Positions 25,138 through 33,649 of a DNA stretch of 64,000 bases are shown piece after piece. The stretch covers positions 372,001 through 436,000 of the forward strand of contig NZ_JNZZ01000016.1 in assembly GCF_000717645.1 (NCBI RefSeq), written 5' to 3'. The first letter of the stretch is position 1. Every line of letters starts with the position of its first letter. A program made the position numbers and the translations under genes. A model generated the notes under the pieces. The model ran no database searches. It saw only the letters and a list, made by a program, of their open reading frames with translations, and was not told where the DNA came from. The stretch is from Streptomyces californicus. GTDB lineage: Bacteria > Actinomycetota > Actinomycetes > Streptomycetales > Streptomycetaceae.

Positions 25138-26319
25138 ATGAGCGCCGTTGCCTGGATCGCCGTGGGTTCGCTGATCGTGTGGGGGTGGCTGCTCCTGGGC
25201 CAGGGCTTCTACTGGCGGACGGACCAGCGGCTCCCCCGGCGCGAGGACCCGGTGCGGTGGCCGTCGGTCGCGGTGGTGGTGCCGGCCCGCGACGAGGCGG
25301 AGATGCTGCCGGTGAGCCTGCCGTCGCTGCTGGTCCAGGACTATCCGGGGGACGCGCGGATCATCCTCGTCGACGACTGCAGCAGCGACGGCACCGGGCG
25401 GCTCGCCCGGGAGCTGGCCACCCGGTACGGGGGGCTGCCGCTGACCGTGGTGACGCCCGGGGAGCCGGAGCGGGGCTGGACCGGCAAGCTCTGGGCGCTG
25501 CGGCACGGGATCGCGGTGGCCCGGCGGGAGAAGCCGGACTTCCTGCTGCTGACCGACGCGGACATCGCGCACGAGCCGGACAGCCTGCGCGATCTGGTGG
25601 CCGCCGCCGGCCCCTCGGGCCCGGACGGCTTCGACCTGGTGTCGCAGATGGCGCGGCTTCGGGTGGAGAGCTTCTGGGAGCGTCTGGTGGTGCCCGCCTT
25701 CGTCTACTTCTTCGGGCAGCTCTACCCGTTCCGCCGGGTGAACCGGGACCGGTCGCGGACCGCCGCGGCGGCGGGCGGCTGCGTCCTGCTGCGCACCGGG
25801 GCCGCCGAGCGGGCGCGGATCCCGGAGTCGATCCGGCAGGCGGTGATCGACGACGTGTCGCTGGCCCGGGAGGTGCGGCGGGCCGGCGGCCGGATCTGGC
25901 TGGGGCTCGCGGAGCGGGTGGACAGCGTACGTGCCTACCCCCGGCTGGCGGACCTGTGGCGGATGGTCGCGCGCAGTGCGTACGCGCAGCTGCGGCACAG
26001 TCCGCTGCTGCTGGCGGGGACGGTGCCGGGGCTGCTGCTCGTGTACGTCGCGCCGCCCGCGACGCTGGTGGCGGGGGTGCTGACGGGCGACGGGGCGGCC
26101 GCCTGGGCGGGCGGGGCCGCGTGGACGGTGATGACGGCGACGTACCTGCCGATGCTGGCGTACTACCGCCAGTCGCCGTGGCTGGGGCCGCTGCTGCCGG
26201 TGACGGCCGTGCTCTACCTGCTGATGACGGTGGACTCGGCGGTCCAGCACTACCGGGGGCGGGGTGCGGCCTGGAAGGGCCGTACGTACGCGCGTCCGGA
26301 CGCCGCGCCGGACCGGTGA
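25138..26319 (+). CDS. hpnB: GT2 glycosyltransferase, hopanoid-associated HpnB type
   Basis: This 393-aa membrane glycosyltransferase has an N-terminal transmembrane segment, a GT2 catalytic domain and three to four C-terminal transmembrane segments. The nucleotide-sugar site includes VVVPARDEAEMLP and ILVDDCSSDGT, with LLTDADI as the DxD motif. The GLAERVDSVRAYPRLADLW segment is typical of the hopene-associated HpnB family. In a hopanoid context HpnB acts on hopanoid side-chain glycosylation, but no other hopanoid genes lie nearby. Divergent from the racemase gene; the start lacks a strong ribosome-binding site. Confidence 0.88.
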   Translation: MSAVAWIAVGSLIVWGWLLLGQGFYWRTDQRLPRREDPVRWPSVAVVVPARDEAEMLPVSLPSLLVQDYPGDARIILVDDCSSDGTGRLARELATRYGGLPLTVVTPGEPERGWTGKLWALRHGIAVARREKPDFLLLTDADIAHEPDSLRDLVAAAGPSGPDGFDLVSQMARLRVESFWERLVVPAFVYFFGQLYPFRRVNRDRSRTAAAAGGCVLLRTGAAERARIPESIRQAVIDDVSLAREVRRAGGRIWLGLAERVDSVRAYPRLADLWRMVARSAYAQLRHSPLLLAGTVPGLLLVYVAPPATLVAGVLTGDGAAAWAGGAAWTVMTATYLPMLAYYRQSPWLGPLLPVTAVLYLLMTVDSAVQHYRGRGAAWKGRTYARPDAAPDR

Positions 26320-26359
26320 GGCCGCCGGGCGGCGGCGGGCCGGTCCGGGCGGGCGCCGG

Positions 26360-27655
26360 TCACTTGCGGCCGGGCGTCCAGTTCATGCCCCAGCCGTAGG
26401 CGGCGTCGATGGTGCGCTGCGGGCTGACGCCCCGGTTCGGGACGAGGTAGCGGGCCTCGCGCCGCACGGTGAGTTCGCCTCCGTCGTTGGTGATGAGGGC
26501 GAGGGCGCAGACGGTGGACGGCACGGTGCACTCGTCGAGGGAGAAGTCGACGGGTGCGCCGTTCTGCGGCTGGAGGGTGACCGTGGCGTGCAGGTCGGCG
26601 AAGCTCCGCGCGCCCTCGTAGATGGTGACGAAGATCAGGACGCGGCGCAGCAGGTCCTTGTGGTCGAGGTTGATGGTCATGTTCTCGCCGCTGGAGACCG
26701 CGCCGGTGCGGTCGTCGCCGTCGAGGTGGATGAAGGGCGGCCGGTCCAGCGCGCCGAACGCGTTGCCGAGCGCCTGGACGACCCCCTTGCGCCCGTCGGC
26801 GAGTTCGTACAGGGCGCAGAGGTCGAGGTCGAGGTCGGCGTGCATGGCGACGGCCCGTCCGAGCTTCGCCCCCCAGCCCTTGAACTGCTTACGGACCTCC
26901 CAGTTGAGGTTGACGCGCAGGGCGCCGGAGGTGCCGCCCTGCTTGGCGAGCGAGACGGCCGGGGCGCTCTTGGTCAGCGTGATCTTGGTGAGCCGTACGG
27001 GTGCGGGGGCGGCGGGCGCCGGAGGCGCGGGGGCCGGAGCAGCGGGTGCCGGGGCGGGCGCGGGCGCGGCGGGCCGGGGCGGTGCGGGAGGAGCCGCCGG
27101 GGCCTGCGGGGCGGGGGCCGGGGCGTGCTGCGGTTCGTCCACGGAGATGCCGAAGTCCGTGGCCAGCCCTTCGAGGCCGCTGCTGTATCCCTGGCCCACC
27201 GCGCGGAACTTCCAGGCGCCCTGACGCAGGTACAGCTCGCCGAGAATGAACGCGGTCTCGACGGTGGCGTCCGTGCTGTCGAAGCGGGCCAGTTCCGCAC
27301 CGCTCGCCGCGTCGGTGATCCGCACGTGGAGCCCGGCCACCCGGCCGAAGGTTCCGCCGTCCGCCGAGGCGGCGAGGACGACGCGTTCGATCCCGGCCTC
27401 GATCTTCCCGAAGTCGACGACGAGGGTGTCGGTGACCCGGTCGGCGGCGGTCTGCTTGCCTTCGTGCCTCACCGCACCGGAGGCGTGGGCGGGCTGGTTG
27501 TAGAAGACGAAGTCGGCGTCGTCGCGCACCCTGCCCGCCACCAGCAGGAGTGCGGAGGCGTCGACGTCGGGGGCGCCCGGCGCGTTCTGCCGCCCCACCT
27601 CGACGCGCACGGTGCCGGCCGGCACCGGAACGTTGCTTCCCTTTTGCATGGTCAT
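26360..27655 (-). CDS. Tandem TerD-domain tellurium-resistance family protein
   Basis: This 431-aa protein carries two TerD-like domains separated by a long Pro/Ala linker (about residues 180-225). The N-terminal domain begins [12 protein letters not shown] and holds the FYNQP motif; the C-terminal domain contains [15 protein letters not shown] and [11 protein letters not shown], which carry the acidic calcium-binding residues of the family. TerD proteins take part in stress and tellurite resistance complexes. The ATG at 27655 follows the family start. No other ter genes are in the window. Confidence 0.9.
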   Translation of the reverse strand: MTMQKGSNVPVPAGTVRVEVGRQNAPGAPDVDASALLLVAGRVRDDADFVFYNQPAHASGAVRHEGKQTAADRVTDTLVVDFGKIEAGIERVVLAASADGGTFGRVAGLHVRITDAASGAELARFDSTDATVETAFILGELYLRQGAWKFRAVGQGYSSGLEGLATDFGISVDEPQHAPAPAPQAPAAPPAPPRPAAPAPAPAPAAPAPAPPAPAAPAPVRLTKITLTKSAPAVSLAKQGGTSGALRVNLNWEVRKQFKGWGAKLGRAVAMHADLDLDLCALYELADGRKGVVQALGNAFGALDRPPFIHLDGDDRTGAVSSGENMTINLDHKDLLRRVLIFVTIYEGARSFADLHATVTLQPQNGAPVDFSLDECTVPSTVCALALITNDGGELTVRREARYLVPNRGVSPQRTIDAAYGWGMNWTPGRK

Positions 27656-27759
27656 GGTCGCCCCCATCACGAGTCCGGCTGCCCGCCGGGCAGCCCCCAC
27701 AACCTAGTCCCCCGGCCTCGGCGCGAGGTGGGGGACCCGCCCGGAGAGGGGGCGGCCGG

Positions 27760-27795
27760 GGCCCTGCCGCCGCCCGACGGGGCGGCGGCAGGGCC
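27760..27795 (-). terminator. Hairpin terminator after the second SulP gene
   Basis: A perfect 16-bp GC-rich stem (27760-27775 with 27780-27795) closes on a 4-nt GACG loop, 37 nt downstream of the SulP stop on the minus strand. Confidence 0.85.
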
Positions 27796-27831
27796 GGGGC
27801 GTACGGACGGCCGGCGCCGGGGCGAACCCGG

Positions 27832-29358
27832 CTACCGTCCTGGTTCCGGGGGCCTTCGGCCGTCCGGAGCGGCGGCCGCGAGTGCGACCCCGCGCGGTCC
27901 CCCGCCGTCGGCCGAAGCGTGGGCCCCGGCGCTGTGCGCGGTCCACGCCTCCAGCGCCGTGCGGCAGGCGTGGTCCAGGTGGCGCAGCCGCGAGAGGTCG
28001 AGCTCCACCGGCCGGTCCTTCGGGAGGGCTTCCAGGGTGTCCAGGATCAGCGGCAGGCGCAGGAAGGTGGCGCTGCCGCTGAGGGCGACCGTGACGCGGT
28101 CCTCCCGCTCGTCGACGTCGAGGCGTACGGCGGAGGTCTCCCACGCGGTCTTCACCACGGCCAGCCCGATGCCGAGCAGCACCCCCATGAACATGTCCGT
28201 GAGGATGATCGCCAGCGCGGTCGCCGTCAGGACGACGGCCTCGCCCCGGTGTTCGCGCCAGAGCGGCCGGATGGTCGTGACGGGGATGAGCTTCGCACCC
28301 GCGTGGACGAGGATTCCGGCGAGGGCGGCCACGGGGATCAGCCCGAGCGCGGCGGGGAACAGGGCCGCGAACAGCAGGAGCCACACCCCGTGCAGGATGC
28401 GGGACGCCTTGGTGCGCGCGCCGGCCTGCACGTTGGCCGCGCTGCGCACGATGACGGCGGTCATGGGCAGCGCGCCGACGAGGCCGCAGAGGGTGTTGCC
28501 CGCGCCCTGGGCGATGAGTTCCTTGTTGTACTGGGTGCGCGGTCCGTCGTGCATCCGGTCCACGGCGGCGGCGCTGAAGAGGGATTCGGCCGAGGCGATG
28601 AGGGTGAAGGCGAAGACGACGCCCAGGAGCCCGAGGTCGGCCAGGAGGCCGAAGTCGTCCAGTCCCGTCAGCCGCAGCGAGTCGATCAGGCCCCGGACCT
28701 CGATGGTGGCGACGGGCAGGTCGAACAGCGCCACCGCCGCGATGGCGAGCGCGACGGCCACCAGGGGCCCGGGGAGCACCCCCGGCAGCCGGCCCGGGAG
28801 CCGCTTCCACAGGATCAGCACGGCGATGGTGCCGACGCCGATGGCCGTGGAGGACAGCGCCGCGGGGCCGGTGACGCGGGTGAACAGGTCCGGCAGTCCG
28901 GCCAGGTTGTCGAGGCCGCTCCCGGGTGCGCTCGCCCCGGCCATGGCGTAGAGCTGGCTGCTGATCAGTACGAGTCCGATGCCGGCGAGCATGCCGTGGA
29001 CGACGGCGGTCGAGATGGCGCGGAACCACCGGCCGAAGCCGACGAGGCCCAGTCCGACCTGGAGGAGTCCCGTGGCCAGGACGAGGATGCCGAGCGCGGC
29101 GACGCCGTGGGTGGTGACGGCCTCGTACACCAGGACGGTGAGCCCGGCGGCGGGGCCGCTGACCTGGAGCGAGCTGCCGGGCATCGCGCCGGCGACCAGT
29201 CCGCCGACGATGCCCGTGACGAGGCCCAGCTCGGCGGGGACGCCGGAGGCGACCGCGATCCCGACGCAGAGGGGGACGGCGACGAGGAACACGACGATCG
29301 AGGCGAGGACGTCCTGGGACAGGGCGTCCGGGCGTAACCGGAGGTGGGGGGAGGACAT
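27832..29358 (-). CDS. SulP family anion (probable bicarbonate) transporter, second copy
   Basis: This 508-aa membrane protein is a close paralogue of the SulP protein at 3898-5379. The VPAELGLVTGIVGGLV segment, the ASAESLFSAAAVDRM segment and a short STAS-like domain (about residues 405-470) are all shared. It has a longer Ala/Gly/Pro-rich C-terminal tail. The ATG at 29358 is preceded by AAGGAG 11 nt upstream. It lies 82 nt downstream of a carbonic anhydrase gene on the same strand, repeating the operon order of the first pair. The most likely cargo is bicarbonate. Confidence 0.92.
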   Translation of the reverse strand: MSSPHLRLRPDALSQDVLASIVVFLVAVPLCVGIAVASGVPAELGLVTGIVGGLVAGAMPGSSLQVSGPAAGLTVLVYEAVTTHGVAALGILVLATGLLQVGLGLVGFGRWFRAISTAVVHGMLAGIGLVLISSQLYAMAGASAPGSGLDNLAGLPDLFTRVTGPAALSSTAIGVGTIAVLILWKRLPGRLPGVLPGPLVAVALAIAAVALFDLPVATIEVRGLIDSLRLTGLDDFGLLADLGLLGVVFAFTLIASAESLFSAAAVDRMHDGPRTQYNKELIAQGAGNTLCGLVGALPMTAVIVRSAANVQAGARTKASRILHGVWLLLFAALFPAALGLIPVAALAGILVHAGAKLIPVTTIRPLWREHRGEAVVLTATALAIILTDMFMGVLLGIGLAVVKTAWETSAVRLDVDEREDRVTVALSGSATFLRLPLILDTLEALPKDRPVELDLSRLRHLDHACRTALEAWTAHSAGAHASADGGGPRGVALAAAAPDGRRPPEPGR

Positions 29359-29440
29359 GAGAGCGTCAGCTCCTTGGGGAGTGGGGGGAGACAGCGGGCG
29401 GCGGCGGGGGCGGACCGCGGCGCTCACCCTCGGGTCGCTG

Positions 29441-30040
29441 TCACAGGGAGGAGAAGGTTCCGGTGGAGATCCGGTGGCTCCGTACGGCGCCGGTGTGGAC
29501 CTCGTAGTACCAGGCGTGCAGTCCGAGGCGCCCCTCGCGCACCGCCCGGTCCACGCACGGGTAGGCGCGCAGCGTGTCCAGTTGCGCCACCGCGTGCCGC
29601 TGTACGGGCTGTTCGCAGTCGGGGCCGAAGCCCTCGGGGTCCTGGAAGCCGCCCGCGGGGGCCGAGCGGCCGAGCCAGCCGCGTACCGCGGGCAGCGTCC
29701 GCAGGTCCTCGCCCCGGGCCAGGGCGCCGACCGCGCCGCAGTGGGAGTGTCCGCAGAGGATGATGTCGGACACCTCCAGCACGCAGACCGCGTACTCGAC
29801 GGTCGCCATCTCGCTCGTGGGCGCGTCCGGGTCGTAGGGCGGGACGATGTTCCCCGCCGTGCGCATCTCGAAGAGCTCTCCGGGCTCCGCGCCGGTCAGC
29901 AGGGCCGGGACCACCCGGGAGTCGGAGCAGGTGATGAACATGGTGGACGGCCGTTGGCCGGCCTCGAACTCCCTCAGGTCACGGCCCGATTCACCGCAGC
30001 GGGCGGGGAAGGTGCGGGCGTGGTCGATGAGTCGTCGCAC
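29441..30040 (-). CDS. Beta-class carbonic anhydrase, second copy
   Basis: This 199-aa enzyme is a paralogue of the one at 3231. Zinc ligands Cys38 (CSDSR), His98 and Cys101 (GHSHCGA) and the Asp40/Arg42 dyad are all present. The start is a GTG at 30040 with GGAGG eight nt upstream; this start also matches the chosen start of the first copy. It forms an operon with the SulP gene downstream. A response-regulator-like element lies about 255 nt upstream. Confidence 0.95.
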   Translation of the reverse strand: MRRLIDHARTFPARCGESGRDLREFEAGQRPSTMFITCSDSRVVPALLTGAEPGELFEMRTAGNIVPPYDPDAPTSEMATVEYAVCVLEVSDIILCGHSHCGAVGALARGEDLRTLPAVRGWLGRSAPAGGFQDPEGFGPDCEQPVQRHAVAQLDTLRAYPCVDRAVREGRLGLHAWYYEVHTGAVRSHRISTGTFSSL

Positions 30041-30419
30041 AGGGGTGTCCTCCCTACGGAAGTGGTGTGGATCGTCACGGGCGGCCTCCGGCACCTGCCG
30101 ACCGGGCCCGCGCGGTACGCGGTGGTCGGGTGCGGGTCTCCCGCGCGGGGCGGCCGGGGGGTTCGCCTCCGTGTCCGCTGCCGGGCGCGGCGGCGCTCCC
30201 GTGCCGGGCGGGGCGGCGGCGGCTGCCCCGCCCGGCTCACGGGTCTCGTCGCGTCGGCGCCCCGTACCGAGGAGTCTGCGGGCCGGCCATGAGGTGGCGG
30301 TGAGACGGCGGTGAGACTGCTCTCATCCGAGCGGCCCGGGTCTCGTCGGTGCGGCGCGTGCGAGCGGCGCCCCGGGGTGGGGCGCGGGCCGGCCCCTCGG
30401 CCCGGCGGCGGAGCGCGGG
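30041..30419. other. Intergenic region upstream of the second carbonic anhydrase operon
   Basis: No gene is seen. The region is very GC-rich, unlike the AT-richer upstream region of the first pair. The notable content is an 11-bp direct repeat and an inverted element at 30296-30327, listed separately. I cannot assign a promoter with confidence. Confidence 0.4.
30296..30327. promoter_or_regulatory. Direct repeat and TGAGA-N4-TCTCA element
   Basis: GGCGGTGAGAC occurs twice in tandem (30296-30306 and 30307-30317); 11-bp direct repeats are typical of OmpR-type regulator sites. The second copy runs into CTGC TCTCATC, forming TGAGA-N4-TCTCA (30312-30325). A similar GAGA-N4-TCTCATC element is found before the two-component operon at 33009-33023. 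Confidence 0.45.
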
Positions 30420-31079
30420 TCAGACGCGCAGCCGGTAGCCCACGCCCCGTACGGTCTGGACCCGGTCGGCTCCGATCTTGCGCCGCAGGTACCGGATGTA
30501 GACGTCGACGATGTTCGAGCCGGGGTCGTAGTCGAACCCCCAGACCTGGCTCAGCAGTTGCTCCCGGGACAGGACCCGGTCGGGGTTGCGCATGAGGATC
30601 TCGGCGAGGGCGAACTCGCGGGCCGACAGGTCGGTGACGCGTTCGCCGGCCCTGACCCGGCGGGTCCGGAGGTCGAGGAGCAGATCGCCCACCCGCAGCA
30701 GGAAGTTCTCCGGCGGCTCCTCGCGGCGCAGGCGCAGCCGTACGCGGGCCAGCAGTTCGTCGAAGGCGAACGGCTTGACCATGTAGTCGTCGGCGCCGCT
30801 CTCCAGGCCCGCCACGACGTCGCTCACGCTGTCGCGCGCGGTGAGGATGACGACGGGCAGGGCGACACGCGCCTTCCGCAGCTTGCGCAGTACGGTCAGC
30901 CCGTCGTCCCCGGGGAGGCCGAGGTCGAGTATGAGGAGGTCGAAGTCGCGGCCCCGGGCCTGCTCGTAGGCGGCGACGCCGTCGGCGACGACCCGGGTGA
31001 CGTATCCGCTACGGCGCAGGCCTTTTTCGACGAAGGCAGCGATTCTTGCCTCGTCCTCGGCTATCAGGATCCTGCTCAC
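30420..31079 (-). CDS. OmpR-family response regulator
   Basis: This 219-aa two-component response regulator has an N-terminal receiver domain with phospho-acceptor Asp52 (LLILDLGLPG), acidic residues Glu8/Asp9, and Lys in MVKPFAF. The C-terminal winged-helix domain (about residues 125-219) ends in TVRGVGYRLRV, the usual OmpR/PhoB end. The start is a GTG at 31079 that lies 71 nt inside the histidine kinase gene, so translation of the two is coupled. Its target genes are not known; the shared motif at 30312 and 33009 suggests autoregulation and control of the nearby carbonic anhydrase operon. Confidence 0.93.
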   Translation of the reverse strand: MSRILIAEDEARIAAFVEKGLRRSGYVTRVVADGVAAYEQARGRDFDLLILDLGLPGDDGLTVLRKLRKARVALPVVILTARDSVSDVVAGLESGADDYMVKPFAFDELLARVRLRLRREEPPENFLLRVGDLLLDLRTRRVRAGERVTDLSAREFALAEILMRNPDRVLSREQLLSQVWGFDYDPGSNIVDVYIRYLRRKIGADRVQTVRGVGYRLRV

Positions 31080-32508
31080 TGAGGGTTCCTTCGGTCGTGG
31101 GGTGCAGGGCGGGGAGGTCGATGACGAATCTCGCGCCGCCCCCGGAAGCCTCCTCTACGCGCGCCGTGCCGTCGTGCGCCTGGGCGATCTCGCGGACCAG
31201 CGCCAGTCCGAGGCCGATGCCGGTGTCGGCCCTGCCGGGGACCGCCGTGCCCGCCTGGTAGAAGCACTGGAAAATCCGTTCGCGGTCCTCCGGGGCCACG
31301 CCGGGCCCGGTGTCCGCCACCCACAGCAGGACCCGGCCGCGCTCCAGGCGCGACCCGATCTCGATGGCGTCCCCTTCTCCGGTGTGGCCGACCGCGTTGG
31401 CGGCGAGCTGCATCAGGGCCTGGGTGACCCGTTGTTCGTCGAGGTGCACGCTGACGTCGGCGACCTCGGCCACCGCCCAGCGTCTGCGGCCCAGCGCCTG
31501 CGCCTTGGCCGCCACGTCGACCACCAGGTCGGTCAGGCCGGCCCGGCCCAGGGTGAGGAAGTCGGGGCGCTCGGCGCGGGCCAGGAGCAGCAGGTCGTCC
31601 ACGATCCGCCGCATGCGGTCCAGTTCGTCGACGAGCAGGGCGCGGGTGTGCCGGTGCCTGCTGTCGGGGTCCTCGTCCATCAGCTCCAGATGCCCGCGCA
31701 GGACCGTGATGGGGGTCCGCAGTTCGTGCGCCACCTCGTCCAGGAACCGGCGCTGCGCGATGAAGGCCCCGGAGAGACGGTCAAGCATGTGGTTGAACGT
31801 TTCGGCCAGGGCCGCCACGTCGTCGCTCCCCCGCACCGGCAGCCGCTGGCTCAGGTCCGTCTCGCTGATCCGCTCGGCCGTCTGCCGGACGAGCCGGATC
31901 GGGGCCAGGACGCGGCCCGCGACCAGCCAGCTCGCCAGCCCCGCGACCACCAGGGCGAAGCACCCGGAGGCCAGCAGCAGCCGCGCCATGTGGCGTTCCT
32001 GCCGCAGCTCCCGGTCCCGGAAGGACAGCAGGACGAGCCGGGTGTCGGCGTGGTCGCCCGCCATCTGCACCGGGACGACGCCGTAACGGACCCGGCCCGC
32101 CGGGGAGTCCAGCCACCGGACCCGGGTGTCGGCCGTGCGTGCCATCAGGGCCACGACCTCCGGGTCCCGGTCCAGCCGGGCCGGGGCGGGGCCCGGGCTG
32201 CGCCGGTCCGCCCGCCCGTCGACGACGCTGAAGAAGGCCGCGTTGTGCTCGGGGCGGTGGACGGCCATGAACGCGGTCAGCAGCGCGGCGCCGGAGGTGA
32301 ACCGTTCACCGGTGTACGGGTCGCGGGAGGTGCGGGCGAACGCGCGTAGCTTGTCGGCCTCGGACAGGAGCCGGGCATCGACCTCGCGGTCCAGTTCCGC
32401 CTGCCAGACGATCGTGATGCCGAAGGTGGGCACGGCCAGGGCCGCGCCGAGCAGCAGAAGCATCCAGCCCACGATCCGGGAGCGCGCGCTGGCGGTGCGC
32501 CGGATCAT
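31009..32508 (-). CDS. Sensor histidine kinase
   Basis: This 499-aa membrane kinase has transmembrane segments at about residues 12-36 and 176-199 that flank an extracytoplasmic sensor of about 140 residues. A HAMP domain, an H-box with His261 (EVAHELRTP), an N-box (ANAVGHT) and G-boxes (DTGPGV, GIGLGLALV) follow. The signal is unknown. Its ATG shares one base with the stop of the small Pro-rich gene before it (TGATG). Its end overlaps the response regulator start by 71 nt. The C-terminal 20 residues are Arg/Lys-rich. Confidence 0.93.
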   Translation of the reverse strand: MIRRTASARSRIVGWMLLLLGAALAVPTFGITIVWQAELDREVDARLLSEADKLRAFARTSRDPYTGERFTSGAALLTAFMAVHRPEHNAAFFSVVDGRADRRSPGPAPARLDRDPEVVALMARTADTRVRWLDSPAGRVRYGVVPVQMAGDHADTRLVLLSFRDRELRQERHMARLLLASGCFALVVAGLASWLVAGRVLAPIRLVRQTAERISETDLSQRLPVRGSDDVAALAETFNHMLDRLSGAFIAQRRFLDEVAHELRTPITVLRGHLELMDEDPDSRHRHTRALLVDELDRMRRIVDDLLLLARAERPDFLTLGRAGLTDLVVDVAAKAQALGRRRWAVAEVADVSVHLDEQRVTQALMQLAANAVGHTGEGDAIEIGSRLERGRVLLWVADTGPGVAPEDRERIFQCFYQAGTAVPGRADTGIGLGLALVREIAQAHDGTARVEEASGGGARFVIDLPALHPTTEGTLSEQDPDSRGRGKNRCLRRKRPAP

Positions 32509-32966
32509 CAGTCGTCCCACTCGTCGTCCGTGTCTTCCCGGCCGTGTGACGCGCCCTCGTCCTCGTCGCCCTCGGCGCCCCGATCGTCGTCCGGTCCGCC
32601 CCGGGGAGGGCGTGACGCCTTCTCGTCGTCGGTGACGCGTGACGCGTCCCGCCCGTCGGTGCGGGCGGCAGTCCGGGAGCCGTGCTTCCCGTCGTCGGCG
32701 ACGGCGGGGGGCGGCGGGGGCGGTACGGGCCGGCCGCCCGAACAGGTGCGGGAGGGACCGGGCGCGACGGCGGGCGGCGTCGCCGCGGGGCGGCCGGGGC
32801 CGGTCGGCGGGGCCGCCGAGGGCGTCGGACCGTGCGGGACGGGCACGACCACGACGGGCCCCATCGAGGGGGGCACGCTCTGTCCGGGCCATAACCAGAG
32901 GGCCAGTAACGCCACAGCCCCCGCGCCGCATCCCGTCAGAACCGATCCCACCCCTCGCCACACCAT
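32508..32966 (-). CDS. Small membrane-anchored Pro-rich protein of the two-component operon
   Basis: This 152-aa protein has a single N-terminal transmembrane segment (about residues 5-26, GSVLTGCGAGAVALLALWLW). A Pro/Gly/Val-rich region follows, then a highly charged Asp/Glu/Arg tail ending in DDEWDD. It is probably disordered outside the cell. I do not recognise the family. GGGAGA lies nine nt before the ATG at 32966. It is the first gene of the operon with the kinase and response regulator, and may act as an accessory sensor or as a target of the kinase. Confidence 0.7.
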   Translation of the reverse strand: MVWRGVGSVLTGCGAGAVALLALWLWPGQSVPPSMGPVVVVPVPHGPTPSAAPPTGPGRPAATPPAVAPGPSRTCSGGRPVPPPPPPAVADDGKHGSRTAARTDGRDASRVTDDEKASRPPRGGPDDDRGAEGDEDEGASHGREDTDDEWDD

Positions 32967-33008
32967 CGGGCCATTCTCCCTGCGCGCGGCCCTGGTGACG
33001 GGTTCGAG

Positions 33009-33023
33009 GAGAGCATTCTCATC
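33009..33023. promoter_or_regulatory. GAGA-N4-TCTCATC element before the two-component operon
   Basis: GAGAGCATTCTCATC lies 43 nt upstream of the first gene of the two-component operon. It shares the form GAGA-N4-TCTCATC with the site before the carbonic anhydrase operon at 30313-30327, suggesting a common regulator. Confidence 0.4.
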
Positions 33024-33250
33024 TTCGAGGCCGGCGGCTTCTCCCGCCGCTCGTGACGGCGCTGTCGCGAGGGTGGCGGAAGACCCTCCGCGCCACCCGG
33101 CCCACCCGCGCCCATCAGGGACTTCACGGCCGGCGCGAGAGAGCCCGCGGGTCGTGCCGCGCACCCGTCGCACCCCGGGAAACCCGCGCCGGAATCGCGG
33201 CGGATCCCCCCGGCCACAAGCCGCTTCCCCCGATACGGCATTACCGTTCA

Positions 33251-33280
33251 TTGACAGTCGCTCAAGGGCGCTTTTACATT
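33251..33280 (+). promoter_or_regulatory. Predicted promoter of RiPP-like island B
   Basis: A perfect -35 TTGACA (33251-33256) and a -10 TACATT (33275-33280) are spaced by 18 bp. The predicted transcript would start about 75 nt before the precursor ATG. Confidence 0.7.
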
Positions 33281-33360
33281 CGGCGAGCGGGTCGAGAGGT
33301 GATTGATTCACCGTCGGCCCATCGCCCGGAGTACCTTCCGCACTGTCATCGGAGGACCCC

Positions 33361-33516
33361 ATGGAACAGCTCATCAAGAAGATGTCCGAGGACGGCGTCT
33401 GGCAGAATTGGCTCGCCGCCAACTCGGCCCGGCAGTCCCCGAAGAACGGCTGTATCAGCGCCGCTCCCAAGAGCGGATGCATCAGCGCGGCGCCGAAGGC
33501 CGGCTGCATTTCCTGA
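33361..33516 (+). CDS. 51-aa RiPP-like peptide with triplicated GCIS motif
   Basis: The ATG at 33361 has GGAGG five nt upstream. The peptide has an N-terminal half of leader type (MEQLIKKMSEDGVWQNWLAA) and a C-terminal half with three near-identical units: NGCIS-AAPK, SGCIS-AAPK and AGCIS. Units are spaced by exactly nine residues, and the last ends the protein (Cys31, Cys40, Cys49; Ser33, Ser42, Ser51). A repeated core of this kind points to multiple modification sites. It is followed by a PaaK-like ligase and a GRDP-like protein. No known RiPP class with this set comes to mind; it could also be a carrier-peptide scaffold. Confidence 0.85.
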   Translation: MEQLIKKMSEDGVWQNWLAANSARQSPKNGCISAAPKSGCISAAPKAGCIS

Positions 33517-33523
33517 CCGGCCG

Positions 33524-33590
33524 CGGGGCGCCCGGGATCAGGTCCGTCGGAGATCGCTCCCCCCACCGCGGACCGCTCCCGGGCGCCCCG
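33524..33590 (+). terminator. Hairpin between the peptide and ligase genes (probable partial terminator)
   Basis: A 14-bp stem (33524-33537 with 33577-33590) encloses a second 6-bp stem (GGTCCG at 33541 with CGGACC at 33569). It starts 8 nt after the precursor stop. Partial read-through here would give more peptide transcript than enzyme transcript. Confidence 0.75.
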
Positions 33591-33649
33591 TTCCGGATCT
33601 CCCCGTCCCCTGTGTCTTCAGCCGATCGAAACATGAGAGGGAATTCATC

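Larger units (their letters stand above)
32967..33360. other. Divergent intergenic region between the two-component operon and RiPP-like island B
   Basis: No gene is supported, although several frames are open. It holds a GAGA-N4-TCTCATC element close to the two-component start and a strong promoter for the precursor peptide on the plus strand; both are listed separately. The stretch from about 33030 to 33230 shows nothing further. Confidence 0.5.

Noticed and set aside
26264..28951. 895-codon plus-strand open frame across the TerD and SulP genes
   Set aside because: It spans two unrelated minus-strand genes and a terminator. The translation is low-complexity and matches no family.
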